Origin: Nissolia schottii
Taxonomy: Eukaryota > Streptophyta > Magnoliopsida > Fabales > Fabaceae
NCBI GenBank assembly: GCA_003254905.1
Contig: QANU01014009.1
Location: 248,001 to 312,000 of the forward strand
Direction of reading: 5' to 3'
DNA: 64,000 bases
In this document: positions 22,891-35,851 of the stretch, piece by piece
Numbering within the stretch: position 1 is the stretch's first letter
Layout of the letters: each line of letters starts with the position of its first letter
Position numbers and translations under genes: made by a program
The notes under the pieces: model-generated
What the model was told of the DNA's origin: nothing
The model's database searches: none
The model's input: the letters and a program-made list of their open reading frames with translations, nothing else

Positions 22891-24371
22891 AGGATAATTT
22901 TATTTTATCCTATGTTTGTTGTGTCATTATATAAAATCCCAATATAAGATAAAATTAATTTTTTGAACAAAAATAACCTTATGCATAAATATGTTAAAAA
23001 CTAATTTTTTTAAAAAATGATTAAAATTAACTAGATACAAGTGATGAGTGCATATAATATGGTTTTTTTAATCAAAAAGATAAAATAAATAAAATAGTTT
23101 TAGACCCAATGTCTTGACCTCACGCCCTCAAGGCGTCACACACAACCACTGGTACCCTTTTTACCCTTACTAGTGTGGTTTTGTTGTGAAATACAATCGG
23201 ATTTTTAGTATTTTAACAAACTAGATCGTAAACGGAAAATCAATTTGGGCACAAACCCTAAATTGAAACAACAACAAATGAAAGAATATATATGAGTTAG
23301 AACGATATACCACAAATCATGTTAGGCACTATTTTTAAGGGTTTGTTTTCGTCATATCCGAAGCTATATTCGGTGGAGAGGCATCAACGAAAATTCCTCC
23401 AAGATAAGATGTGGGTAACTCCAACAACTTGTCCACATGCAGTCACTGACACATTGGGGAACGCCTCTGTTGCTCATGGATTTGCAGGGAAATAGGAGAT
23501 GAGCAGTAACGAAAATGGAAATGGAGAAAACGCAAAAGGAGAAGGAGAAGAAGAGAGCAGGTTAGCTAATGTGTGAATATGTGTGTGGGTCTCAGTGGGT
23601 GTGTATCTTGTATAGGTTAAAAGTTGTTTAGAAAATAAGTTGAGCCTAGTAGTCATGAGACTAGTCCAACAACAAGTTTGCAACGATTACAAATAAAATA
23701 TCTTGGTCCATTATTATGTGTCTAACGGATATAAAGGGATTTGGGCCCAAAAGTAAAGACCAAAAATAAAAGGTCCATTACACGTATACGCACTTGTGAC
23801 AAGACAAGGTGGTGCACATGTGTGTTATAGGCAAGACATAAGTCTACATTTATAACCCATTCTCATAAGTATTTAAACTTGAACCAAGTTTATTTATAAA
23901 GGCATCCATGAAACCAATTTCAAGCAATGTGAGACTTTGACAGTCATCATAATATATAAACTAAGTTTGAAACACTCTCAAAGACCAAATATGTAATAGG
24001 GTTGACATGTAAAGTATTTAACATAGATGACAACGTGAAATAAAAAAAAATAGTGAAATTAAGAAGAAATTAACATAAAAGTGTAGGTGGTTGAATTTTA
24101 AGAGAGTGAGTTATTTTTAAACTTTTTTCAGGCATTTTTTTAAAAGCAATTACAAAATAGAAAGGAACAAAAAAAACTAATTATGGGGTGATTAAATAAC
24201 TACAAAAAATGTGACATAGTGAATGAGGGTAAAAGGAAGGAAATTTGGACACCAAAATAATAGTTATTTTGAATAATCTTCTTTATTTAATTGTATAGAT
24301 AATTGTAATTAGGTTTAAATACTCTTTCGGTCCTTTATTTATACTCATTTATTCACTTTGGTCATGTATGT
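22891..24371. other. Intergenic AT-rich DNA between the duplicate copies
   Basis: No gene was recognised. The stretch 23100-24000 is less AT-rich and repeat-like, but carries no motif I can assign. Confidence 0.35.
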
Positions 24372-24372
24372 N

Positions 24373-24883
24373 CGTCGTCTCCGTCCACTATCGCCTCGCC
24401 CCGGAGCACCCCCTCCTCGCCGCCTATGACGACATGTGGGAGGCCATCCAGTGGGCCGCCTCCCACGCCGCCGCCCCTAACCCGGAGCCCTGGCTCAACG
24501 ACCACGTCGATTTCACCCACGTGTTCTTCGCCGGCGACAGCGTCAGCACCAACCTGGCGCACAATATGGCGATGCGCGCTTCGACCGAGCCGCTCCTACA
24601 GCTGACCCTGGACGGCGTGGTTTTGATCAACCCTTACTTCAGGAACGAGAAGAAGGATGAGCTGATAGAGTTCCTGTACCCGACATATGGTGGGCTTTAC
24701 GACCCGAAGATACACTTGGCGAAGGATCCGAAACTGTCGGGAATGAATTGCAGGAGGGTGTTGGTGCTGATTGCGGAGAAGGACTTCTTGAGAAAGAGGG
24801 CGGAGCTACTACCGTGGTGGTGCAAAACTTCAGAATTGCATTGGATGGGAGGAGTACGAGGAGGGGGGCAAAATAGGAAATGA
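24373..24883 (+). pseudogene. Second copy of the carboxylesterase pseudogene (likely assembly duplicate)
   Basis: Begins inside the frame at VVSVHYRLAPEH and is identical in this region to the first copy, including GDSVS, AEKD and the same early end without the catalytic His. The part upstream of VVSVHYR is absent because the duplicate starts at the N at 24372. Treat it as the same locus until long reads show otherwise. Confidence 0.8.
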
Positions 24884-25402
24884 ATTTAGCTACATTTTTA
24901 AAGTGTTGCTAAATGTAAGTTGACTACCATATTTCTTAGGTGAATCATTCACCAAAACTTCTAAGGTGAACCTTAGAAGTCACCCTAAAGTTGACCCAAA
25001 ACATATTTCAAATTCAGTTTATCACTTATTTATTTAAACAAGGCGTTCATTTTTACTAGAGAACGACAAATAGGTTAATCAATTGCACCTCGCCTATTTA
25101 CATGTGGAAATGTATATTTATTCCCTTATTTTCATGTGAATGTCGTATTTAGATTCATAAGTTTTTCAAGATGATTTGAGTTTTATAAATGATATGTTTA
25201 TTGTTTATTTTAATAAATAAAAATTTAACTGAGTTCGATGTTAGTTATCCCATCAGGATCAGATATGTCTTTAAGCTCTATTTAATACATTATAAAAATA
25301 AAATTTGATAATATTAGATTTGATAACATAAAACTTGATAGTATAATATACAAAATATACTATAAAAATTTACATTATATTGTGTTTGACATGTCACATG
25401 TG
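24373..25402 (+). repeat. 1,030-bp direct duplicate, copy B, bounded by single Ns
   Basis: Near-identical to 21861-22890 without indels. A single N sits immediately before (24372) and immediately after (25403). The sequence outside the Ns does not continue the match. This pattern fits a separate contig or alternative haplotype placed in a scaffold gap more than a biological tandem duplication. Confidence 0.9.
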
Positions 25403-25479
25403 NTTCTAATCTTTTTCAAAAATCAGTCAATCGTTGAATTATTTGACTCGAATTGGGCGGAGCAAGGCGAATATACACA

Positions 25480-25506
25480 TGCGCGCGCGCACACACACAT
25501 ATATAT
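25480..25506. repeat. Compound (CG/CA/TA) microsatellite
   Basis: GCGCGCGC, then CACACACA, then ATATAT in direct succession. Confidence 0.85.
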
Positions 25507-26274
25507 TGAACTCATTATAAATTTAATATTAGTGAGAAGTTTAAATAGTAAGCACGAGGTCCTTGGTTCAAACCTTATTGCAATCAATGTAATTTTTAAA
25601 GTGCTAAAAAATATATATATATTTAGGGTGCATTTGGGATAGGTACCCCAAAACTCAAACGCACCCCAAACACGTAATAACACATACAATTTTTTCTTCT
25701 TCTAAATTTGCCCAAAACCTAGTTAGTTGTTAAATTATTTGACCTAAATTGGGCAGGGCAAGGTGAATTGTCATCCCTATCTATTTGAATACAAAATTGT
25801 GTTCAAATATATTAAATTATGAATAAACTTAAAAAAAATTAAAAGAAATTGCTATTATGAAACGAGGGGGAAGAAAGAAAGAAAGAAAACACCCACTCAA
25901 TTCTTTGATAAGGATAGAATGCATCCATTGAATGGTACCTTGAATGGCAAAGTTAGATATGCAAGCGTCCATTTCCGTCCATTGAATATATGCTTTTTTC
26001 ACGTCAATTTTTCTTTTTGTTGGGCTCATAATCCAAAAGACCTGCCATGAAAATGAAAGTTCACAACAGGATCCAACAACAAAGTTAAAAGATGACACGT
26101 AGCACAAACATTGGACTTGTGGTTGTTCTTGTTCCCTTAAGCTAGGCTCACTCATTCGTACCTCCCACTATCCCATAATCCCATTTCCGAATCCCATTAT
26201 TATGCCCTGCTCTTTTCTTCCCAGCATCATCAATTATTTTATTGAAGATAAGAGATGGATCAACTTTTTAACTC
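25507..26274. other. Intergenic, nothing recognised
   Basis: AT-rich sequence. A short palindromic-looking pair (GGGTGCATTTGGG … AACGCACCCC, about 25625-25672) resembles the ends of a deleted small transposon, but nothing remains between them. Confidence 0.3.
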
Positions 26275-26631
26275 TTTGCTTGAACGAAGAGAAAAAGAGT
26301 GAAAAGAAAATAGAAGGATAAAAAATGCTAAAAAATGATGTTTTTTCTTGCTTAGATGACAAGAAAAATTGGAGAAGAAAGAAAAAATGTGAGTCCCACG
26401 TTAAAAAAAGTGTTTTTTATGGCATGGAGAGAAAATAGAAGAAAATATGAGTTTTTATTAAGATTACAATTATATTCTTACAATAATTTATTTTATCATA
26501 AAAGATAATAACTATAAAATTCATTTATACATAATTATATTTTCTTTTCTCTCCAACCAAGCAATAAAAGAGAAAACATGTTTTCTCTTCATTTTTTCTT
26601 TTTTCACATTTTCTCTTCTCATCAAAGCAAA
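26275..26631. mobile_element. MITE-like element, ~357 bp
   Basis: The left end (TTTGCTTGAACGAAGAGAAA…) and the reverse complement of the right end (TTTGCTTTGATGAGAAGAGA…) match over about 35 bases with several mismatches. The interior is purine-rich on one half and pyrimidine-rich on the other and does not code. No clear target-site duplication was found, so the superfamily is open. Confidence 0.45.
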
Positions 26632-27606
26632 TGGCGGCAGTTTCATAATAACTTTTTTTTTGTCTCGATTAAATTATTAATATTTGGACTATATTATTAG
26701 AAAATAAATTGACCTGATCTAACCCGAATGAATACTCTCTTATAAGGAATAAAGTTCTTTTAGCGAAAGTTTTTTTTTCATTTAAAAGTTTGAACTCAAG
26801 ACAAAAAAATGAGTCACGATAAATTGTTTTTTTCTTTGAAATTTTCATACAAATAGAAATGTGCAAAAACACCTACATATTAGTGATAGTAGTTAAATTT
26901 TCGTTAATTTTTTTGAGTGACATAATGGCTTAGAGTTTCACTTGTAAACCTTATTATATCCTCAATTCAAGACCAGACAAAAACTCCAAAGTTGAATTTG
27001 CCATATTGAGACAGAAAATTCTCCTGAAGGGCAAAATAAATGTTTGTGTGGTTTTATTAATTTTATAAAAATTAGAATTTAGGGTTTAAAGGGAGGTAAG
27101 TGTACAAATCCTAAATAACTTAAAGGAAATAAGGGTTAACTACTTGCAAACTAGAAAGGTTAAGTGGAATATTGATAGACCTCATTAAAAACTAATCTAC
27201 TAGTCGTCTTGACAAACACTTGTGAAGTATTGAATTAAAGTTGAGTTTTTTTTAAAAATTTTTTTGAAACTTGTATATAAATAAATATAGCAAAAAATGC
27301 AAAAATTGAGTAAAATGATGACAAATATCAGATAACAAGAGGATCAATAGGTGTTGAAATTTTGATGGTGGAAGAGAAAATTCTAAAACACGTGGTAACC
27401 AACCATGTGAGTCATAATAAGTTGGATACCAAAAACGTTTTTTTTCTCTTTATATCTCTTTTATTATATGTAATAGATTATTTATAATCTATTTATTTTT
27501 AGAGGCGTCTACATGCCAACGAAGAGATTAGTCACCAAGTTTGTTAGTAGATACCCTTATCGTGTAAAAAAAAAGACTAAGCATAAATGGAAAGTATCAC
27601 GTGACA
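26632..27606. other. Intergenic AT-rich DNA
   Basis: Nothing recognised on either strand. Confidence 0.35.

Positions 27607-27628
<22 letters not shown>
27607..27628. repeat. (TA)n microsatellite
   Basis: About eleven TA dinucleotides followed by a short ACACAC run. Confidence 0.9.
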
Positions 27629-27637
<9 letters not shown>

Positions 27638-27754
27638 TATATAAAATACTATGTGTAACACACTTTTTTTTTCTTTTTTTTCTTATTCTTTAATTTTTTC
27701 ATTCTTTTCCTTGACCTTCCTTCATTTTTTCTTCTTCATAGAACATTATGAATC

Positions 27755-28247
27755 TCAGAGTTTTCATTTTTGTTTTTATTATATTCATTGTTTCTTATTT
27801 TTTAAAAGTTTATGCATGTGTGTAAGAAAATTTGTGCTTGATTGTCCAAAAGTTTATGCATGTAAGCACTAAAGTTTTTTTCTTCATTTTCGTTTTTGTT
27901 TCCGTCATATTCTTTATTTCTAGTTGTTCAAAAGTGTGCACATGTGTATAAAAAAATGTGTGCATTATTGTTCAAATATTTTGTATGCGAGCACCAAAGT
28001 TTTCTTCATTGTTTTCATTTTCGTTTTTGTTTCCGTTATATTTTTTTGTTTTTTATTGTTCAAAAGTTTGTGCATGTGTGTAAAAAAAATTTGTGCATGC
28101 TTGTTAAAAAGTTTGTGCATATGAGTACCGAAATTTTCTTCTTTGTTTTCATTTTATTTTTGTCTTATTCTTTATTTCTATTTGTTAAAAAGTTTGTGCA
28201 CGTCAGTTCAAAAGTTTGTACATTTACTTTAAAATGTTTGTGAGTGT
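27755..28247. repeat. Degenerate ~126-132-bp minisatellite, about four copies
   Basis: The anchor AAAAGTTTGTGCATGTGTGTAA recurs in variants starting at 27804, 27930, 28062 and 28188, giving periods of 126, 132 and 126. Each unit has a T-rich half (TTCATTTTCGTTTTTGTTTCCGT) and two or three TTGTGCATG-type sub-repeats. The units differ at many positions, so the array is old. The open frames across it are a by-product of the repeat. Confidence 0.85.
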
Positions 28248-29690
28248 AAGTGAGGAGTAAAAGAGAATATGACAAATACTTTTCGTTATTTAATGCACTA
28301 CAAGTCCAATTTGACTTAGTTTGGTATTTCAAAATGTTTTTCCATGTATATAAAAAATTTATACACTCAGTGTTATTGTGTATGTCATACATACACCATA
28401 CAGTAACCGTACAGTTACAACATTTTGGGTGTATCCCTAATAGCATTATAATTATATATATTAATGAAAAAGGTCACATGGCACCAACCTGAAAATTAAT
28501 CATAAATGTTAATTTATTTAAAAATAGTAATAAAATTAAATTATAAAAACTAAAAAAATATATAATCTAATCTATATACAATTAATTGAATGCGTTGTAT
28601 GACAAAGATGCCTGATGCCTAATGTGTAATTAACAAATAATAAAAATTAAATCGAATGACATTTAATGGCATTGACACTCAATTCCACTCTAAAAAAAGT
28701 CAAATCCAGATAATTAAGGCACCTAAAAAAATTTAATTCAACTCTAAAAAAATAAAATTTAGATAATTAGCATAATTTTTTATTTTTAATTAATTGGAGA
28801 AGCTCAAACAACTAAACGGTAAGGGAGCAGGGAGATGCAAAACTAGCTCTACCAAAAAAAGGCAAAAAACAAGAACCTAAACCAAAGCCAAAAGGAAAAC
28901 AAAAGAGCATTATAGAGAGCAAAACACTCACAAACAACAAACCCTTAAGATCTCACCCTAACTCCTCTCGGCAACACCATCAAAGCTAGGATTGAACACA
29001 ATATTAGATGAAGCAACCATGGAGCAATAAAGAGAAACAAATAAAACTCAGTGCCCCCCAAGAAGAACCAGCAGAATCAACCCCACAAGGAGAAGAAAGC
29101 AGAATAATACCTCAAGTAGCAACAATTTTAGATGACAAAGATGACCCAAAGTAGCAGAAATTAAGTTCACGAGAGATATTTACTTGGTGCAAAAACAAAA
29201 TCTACATCATAGAGTTTTCTTTTCTCTGAAATTTCTTAACCCGCTTTCCATTCTTCTATGTTTTAACATGAGTGACCACCAAAATTGGCTTTCCTAATCG
29301 CATAGATCTGTCTCCTCCACCTTTGGAGACTTGCACTCTATAAGGTGCTCGATTTTATTGTCAAGATTCATGAGAGAAAACATCGTTTTCTAGTACAAAT
29401 TTTGGTCTTCAAGACCGCTACTACTCCACATATTTTGGTTTTTATATTTTTATATTTTTTTAATTAATTGTGAATTGTTAATTTCATATGTTACATGTTT
29501 TTCAATGTGGCTGCTTTTTATGGAATTTGTGATGAGAAGTTTGTGTAATTTTCTTGGGCAAGATTGTGCTTAGCTATTTAAGTTTATTTTTATTTTTCTA
29601 TGATATTTTTTCTATCCTTTCTCTGTTTTCTTTCAACATTTTTTATCTCATATGGTTTCAACATTTAATTTAAAACTCCTCATTCGGTGG
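28248..29690. other. Intergenic; possible retroelement debris
   Basis: No gene was recognised. At 28800-29200 the plus strand is A-rich with GC-moderate words, as in a reversed retroelement 3' UTR, but no coding motif supports this. Confidence 0.3.
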
Positions 29691-29699
29691 ATGTTGATG

Positions 29700-29880
29700 T
29701 AATTCTCATAAGAGAATGCTAAGGTTCGAAAAGGTAGGTAGGAATGAAGATGCATGAAGAAGGTCGTTGCTGCTGAGCAGGCCAAAACCTCCTCACGGAG
29801 AATTCTTGAGTGATGCTACATGGGAGAAACACGAAGAGTTGAAAGGAATGCATAGAACAAGCTAGTTGCTAACATGATAA
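29700..29880 (+). mobile_element. Possible Ty3/gypsy LTR-retrotransposon pol-end remnant
   Basis: A short stretch reads DATWEKHEEL, like the chromodomain-type end of Ty3/gypsy integrase (E/D-ATWE motif). It is a small, old, broken fossil fragment with no recognisable LTRs nearby. The resemblance rests on about ten residues only. Confidence 0.3.
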
Positions 29881-29929
29881 TTAATTTGACTACGGAGTAG
29901 TCACGTGTCATGTACATGACATAAGGTTA

Positions 29930-31022
29930 ATTTAGTTTTTTACTTTCTCATAAATTGCAAATTTTATTTTTTATCCCTCATAAAATTTTCATTAAGAAAT
30001 CATCCCTGATAAAAGTTTTTGTTAGGAAATCGTTCCTCATAATTTTTTTGTTATATTTTAGTCCCCGTTATCCTCCATTTGGATTGTTAACTGCTAACAT
30101 GGTAGTTAACTTGGTCATCTGACAAACACACGCCACATACATGATCACTAAACCCAAACTTTGACTTGACTCGCCTAATTAATGCCCTACCCATGAGGCC
30201 ATGACTAGTGATCCATGATTCTAAATTAAAAAATATCATCACATCATGAACCTTAACGACAAAGAGGATGGTTAGCGGCGAGTCGGATGTGGTAGGGGGA
30301 GAACCATGTTGGTGAGGTAAGAGAGAAGGAGCGCAAGGAGAGAGTGAGAAGGAATGAGAGAGAGAGAGAGAGAGATGAGTTTTTTTTTTGGTATAAGAGA
30401 GAGATTAATTTTTCAAAAAAAAAAATAATTCAACTTAAGTTGGGTTTGAGTGAGTCAGTTTGAATAATAGATCAGATGTATTTATTATGTAACTAAATTC
30501 ATTGCTATGTCAAGAGTTAACAACCCAAATAAAAAATGACAGAAACTAAAAATTAACAAATTTTTTTTTTGTGAGGACAAGTTTTTAATAAAAATATTTA
30601 TTAGGTATAATTTTCTAACAAAAAAATTCATGAGCAATAAAAAATAAAATTCACATGAAGAGAGTGGTATTATACGGCCCGAAGTGGCTGTCCGATTTCA
30701 GTTTCCCCGAGAACACATGCTGTACGTTTATTGGAGGAAATAAAAAACTGAGCAAGATATGGGAGAGAGAAAATATCACGACAACCAATTAATGTGTAAC
30801 AACTCAATCGGGAAGCTTATATTCTGGAAATCTATAAGGCTGTAAAGCATGGCTGAGAATTAAAAATTAAAGTAATGTGTTGCACTTGTATGTGTGATTA
30901 AATTGACATAAATTAAAATTTAATAGAAAAATTTATGAAGGAACAATTTTTAAACCAACATTTTATGGAGAATAAAATATAAAATTAAAAATTTTTAGGA
31001 ACTAAAAATATAATTAACCTCA
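29930..31022. repeat. Foldback element with long diverged inverted arms
   Basis: 29950-30115 (…AAATTTTATTTTTTATCCCTC…GGATTGTTAACTGCTAACATGG) matches the reverse complement of 30490-30660 over ~165 bases at roughly two-thirds identity. A further, poorer copy of the outer arm ends at about 31022, where GAGGTTAAT (reverse strand) mirrors AAGGTTAAT at 29925. A GA run lies between the arms at 30358-30375. It is non-coding and probably a MULE- or MITE-type derivative with a second insertion. Confidence 0.5.
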
Positions 31023-31878
31023 AAAAAATTAATCAAATTAAATAAATAAAATAATTCAGATATAACTCATATTTATTATTATGACAATAACAATATTTTA
31101 GAGGTTAAATTCAATCTTTACATCACTTTATATATTCTTTAAAATATAATATTTTTATAATTTTATATAGTAATATTATTTATAAAAATGTATGAGAAAT
31201 TTTCTTCTTAATACGTCAAATTCTAAATTAAAAAATTAGTTTTTACTAGCCATAACACATTAGTTAATTATTTTCGAAATTTCTTTAAAAATATTTGAAA
31301 TCACGTTAATATTTTTTTTCTTTCAAAATTTACATTAGTTACAAATAAAGTATCGATATATAAGTTTTAGATTTTAGTAGACTTATTTCATTTGACTCCA
31401 CTCATTTTTTTTAATTTAAATTAAATCTTAGCGTTCACTCACAGGTAACATTTTTTTTAACCATAGATAATAAAGTTGAACAAAAATATTATACATCATT
31501 CAGAAAAGTCAAAGATATTCCTTGAACTTACCTCTTAATATATGATTAAGATAAACATCACTTGTGCTACTAGCTTTTGACACTCAAATATATATTTAAA
31601 AATACAAAAAATAAAACTCAATTTTTTTTATAATCGATAAGACCAATAAATAAAGTATTAACAGTAAAATTTTTAAAAAAAACTTTTAAGAGTTTGGATA
31701 AAATTATGAGTTATAATGAAAATTATTTTAAATAATTAGTTTGTTTAACGTAGGAACAATACGTATTTTAAATAAATTAAATAAAATTTAATTATATAAG
31801 AGTAAAAATAGACACATAGAAGCAACGATAAATTCTCTTTAAGAATAAACAAAATTATATCTTAAAAATACGTGGCTC
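31023..31878. other. Intergenic AT-rich DNA
   Basis: Nothing recognised. Confidence 0.35.
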
Positions 31879-33240
31879 CGTTTGGAGTCGAATTGGAATT
31901 ATAATATAAAATTATAATTTCAATTGCAATTCTGACGGTCTATTTGGAATCATTTAGTAACATAGAATTGAATTTAATTTCATCAAAAATTGAATTCTTA
32001 TGTGAATTGAATTGAATTATTATGTTTGGAATGAACAAAAAACTAAATAATTTGTTTAAATTGTTTTGATTATTTTGCCCATGAACTCTCCCAAAAATTC
32101 CTCTTTTCTTTTTTTCATCTCTCGCAAGCTCTCTTACTCTCTCATGCTCATTACTTTCAATGATGAACAAAGCCACTATTGCTACACAACAACAAACAAA
32201 ACTTCATTCTCTTGGGTATAAACAAGTAACACTGAAAAAAAAATCCATCAAATTAAAGCTTGAGCACAAAAACTCATTATTTTTAATGGTTAAAAAGTTA
32301 AGATACTTGACCTAAGAAATATAATACAATATTAGATAAGAGATGTTAACAAAGAAAGAAAGAAATGGCACAACCTTCTAAAAAGGATTAAAAATCCTCA
32401 TCCTTCTTGAACATGTGGGCACCTATGTTGTTGTTCAAGCTAGACATCACAAAAGCTTTTTGATACTCCCCAATGTGATGAATGCAAATCATAGAGGAGA
32501 GAGGGGGGGAGTGTTGAGATGGAGGAGAGAGAAAGAGAGGAGAGGATAAGGGTATTTTTGGTTTTTACTTGTTGAGATAAGAATGAATAAAGAAAAAATT
32601 GCAAATCAGACTCATTTTGGGTCTTATTTACTTTAGGTCAAAACACGAAAATTCAATTCTTGTGTCAATTCAATTCATGACTATTGTTATGTACAAAAAT
32701 AAGGAATTGAATTCTAAAACATTCTAAATAGACTATAAAATAAGTGAAATTCTTACATAATTTTAAATTTTATGCTGGGGTATACTAAAGAGTTTGATCC
32801 TGAACTGTAATTCAAAAACTAATTTAAATTTTTTTAATTAGAATTTATGATTCAAAATATTAAATTGATGAAAGTATGAATAAAATAATTATTCTTTTAC
32901 TATAATAAGACTATTATTATTTACGTAAAAAAATTTCATTTATAAAATAATATTTTTTAATTATTCATTTACAACATTTTAAAAAATATTCTAGTATTCT
33001 ATAGATATATTAAATTTTAATATATCTGGTTACAAGCAAATAAATAAGAAATGGAAAGAATTATATAGAATTTGATGAGAAAATAGAAATTTAATTGGTT
33101 TAGAATTGATAATTTTTAGGGTATAACCTAAAAATTGAGATGACCCAATCTTAGTTATTTTTTAATTCTATCAAATTAGTTTGGGAAATTATGATTCCAA
33201 TTCCAGTTCCAATTCTATGCTCAATTTCAAATGTCAAACG
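31879..33240. mobile_element. Outer MITE-like element with CGTTTG ends
   Basis: The left end CGTTTGGAGTCGAATTGGAA and the reverse complement of the right end (CGTTTGACATTTGAAATTGA, then GAATTGGAACTGGAATTGGA) share the CGTTTG terminus and the GAATTGGAAT-rich subterminal sequence. A second inverted-repeat element sits inside it. No transposase is visible. Confidence 0.5.
31938..32733. mobile_element. Inner nested MITE-like element with GTCTATTT ends
   Basis: The left terminus GTCTATTTGGAATCATTTAG mirrors the reverse complement of the right terminus GTCTATTTAGAATGTTTTAG (17 of 20 positions). Subterminal GAATTGAATT repeats occur on both sides. It is about 796 bp, non-coding, and lies inside the CGTTTG-ended element. 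Confidence 0.55.
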
Positions 33241-34349
33241 CACATGAAGAAGTGAATATTAATTTCAGCCTCCAAACTTTTTTATGTTATTATGATAATA
33301 AATATAGGTCACATCAAAATTATATTATTTATTTTTTAATTAAAATAATCAATATATATATCTCCAAATGCAACCGCCAAAATTGCTCTGAACATGCAGT
33401 GTCAGTTTGCTAACCAACTTCTTGTTAGAAAGCTATATATACATATCATTGTTTAATCATTCTTTCTGATTGTTTTACTCTGATTTATTGTTTTATTTTT
33501 CACATTCAAATATTATATCTTTTATTATAAATTTAAATATGATCATCTATACTTACTATTAATAAAGAATATTAAAAAGGTAACCATTTTTTTGTTCTCT
33601 TGTTTTTTTTGTATTAATTGAACTACCGACATTCAGATCATATTATCAAATATCTGACTAATCTGACTCAAGCTAATTGAAGCCCCTTAAAAAAAGTAAA
33701 AGTATCCTAACAATTTTTTTTTCTATTCCTAGAACTTAATACCTCTAGTTAAGGAACCAAAATACCAATCACATTGACTAAATTATTATATCTTAATTGA
33801 ATTGAATAAAATTTTCAATTTCAAACCTATAATATAAAAAATTAAAATTTATTCTTTATAAATTTATATTTTATATAACTTATCACTCACCACCACTATT
33901 TATAATTAACTCATTCACAAAGTACATGTAAAGGTCCACTAATGCATTTAATGGCGTTAACATTTCTCTGTTTTCATAAAATAATAATGATAGAATAGAG
34001 ACTTGAGTTCACTGTGATAAACCTAACACATAACATGATATCATTCATTATCTTTAATAAATAACTAGTGTGTCTTTGTGTTTGTTAAATATTAGACATA
34101 TGATAATTGTGTGAGGAAAAAAGTGATGATGATGTATGTGAGTAAAATGGTTACATAAATAGAAGAAAGTGGTGAGAGTTGTGGATAGGTTAATTTTTTT
34201 TTTTTTGAAATACTTGTAAGAATTAATAAAAAAATTTAACTGTAAATTTATATTTTTAAATATCATTCTGGATTTAAAACAATAATATTATTAAATTTAA
34301 CGAGTAGAGAACGAAAACGATTACTAAATATATTCTATTAGTATAAATT

Positions 34350-34353
<4 letters not shown>
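33241..34353. other. Intergenic AT-rich DNA
   Basis: Nothing recognised. Confidence 0.35.

Positions 34354-34390
<37 letters not shown>
34354..34390. repeat. (TA)n microsatellite
   Basis: About 18 TA dinucleotides. Confidence 0.95.
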
Positions 34391-34391
<1 letters not shown>

Positions 34392-35819
34392 CTATAATAG
34401 AAATTAAGGCATAGTATCGGGTCATGTGTAGGGTTGGTGATAAATCCGAATTTATATTATTATTACTCTTTTTCATGAGTTAAGTGTATATAAGGCGTGG
34501 TTGCTTTTATTCTTGCGACGGGGCCATCCTTTTGTCGTTTTCCGAAAAATGTAATTATGTTGTGCCCAATGAAAGGCTTGATTGGGATTATTGTTGAGAA
34601 GAAAATACTGGTAGGGTCGAATCAGTAGTTTTGATTGATTTTGAGGTTAATCTAAGACTCCATTGATGTGATCATAAGCAAGTAAACTTATAGGAACTAA
34701 AAAGAATTACAAATGAAGGATGCGATTGGGGCTAAAAAACTTATGTACGAACAAATATGAAGAAAATATCAAATTGTGATCTTTTTATAAAATTTAGCAC
34801 TATTTGATATTTTTGTTATTTTATTATTATTTTAATAAATTGTCATTATTGGTGATAATTTATATATTTTATTATTATTATCATTATTTATTATATTTTT
34901 AGTAAATCATTATTATTGGTGACGCTCAAAGGATCGCATTTTACTAATTTCTATAAAATGAATCACAATGTGAAATTTATAATTAATAATGACCGCAATC
35001 GGATTTTCCTTCACATGGAGCATGGCCCTCCCAACCACAAGCCATTGAGCAAGAAGATTACCAATAGGGCCATCTACTATGATTTGGATCTCCATTAGTC
35101 CATCCACCATGATGGGTATTATTATTTGGTACCAGGAATTTCAAAGTAACAAACTAAAGTTGGACATTCTTAAAAAAAATTATCTTTTGAAAAATAAAAA
35201 GGAAACAGTTCTCCCTCAATTAAGGATGACAATGAGTATCAGTGAAGTTAGATACATGCCCCATTATCTACACCCATTTGATATTTTGTTATCCATATTC
35301 GTATTTATACCTATTACGAGTATCTATTGCCCGTTACCTGTAGGAATTTGAATCCTTGTGGATATCCATATTTGTTGGAATTTTTTATGGCTAAGTTGAT
35401 GTCCTACATCTCATGGACCAAATTTAGAGTTTTACTCGTTATCTATCCTATACAATTTAATTATTTTCGGTGTCTTTTGCTACAACTTGCGTCTTACTGG
35501 TATGGTCTTCTTTATGGTTCCATTGGGATTTGTCTAGGTGTCCAGATCATCTTTTTTTGCTCATAGATTGGTGGGCTCGTGAAGTTTTTAGAGTATTTGG
35601 CTTGATTATTTTTTTGTTGGTCTATGATTGTTGGCTTGATCAACTAGGTGTTTTCGGTTTGCTTTCTTTTTGAGCCTTGCCGTTTTTGGTCGAAGTTTTT
35701 GAGCCTAGGATAGACTTGTTGTATAGTTGCCTTTTCGTTTGGGCTTCTTATCCCTTTTATGGGTTTGGTGAGTAAACTATCAAACAAGGCATTTTTTTAA
35801 ATTTTTTTTTATTATTGTT

Positions 35820-35851
<32 letters not shown>

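Noticed and set aside
27651-28243. Open frames reading Cys/Val/Phe-rich peptides such as KSLCMCV
   Set aside because: They follow the minisatellite period and T-rich composition; no start context or family, so a by-product of the repeat.
35200-35350. TATCTAC…CCCATT…TATCCATA-type words as a hAT end
   Set aside because: Similar words occur in a common plant repeat, but no opposite terminus or target duplication was found.
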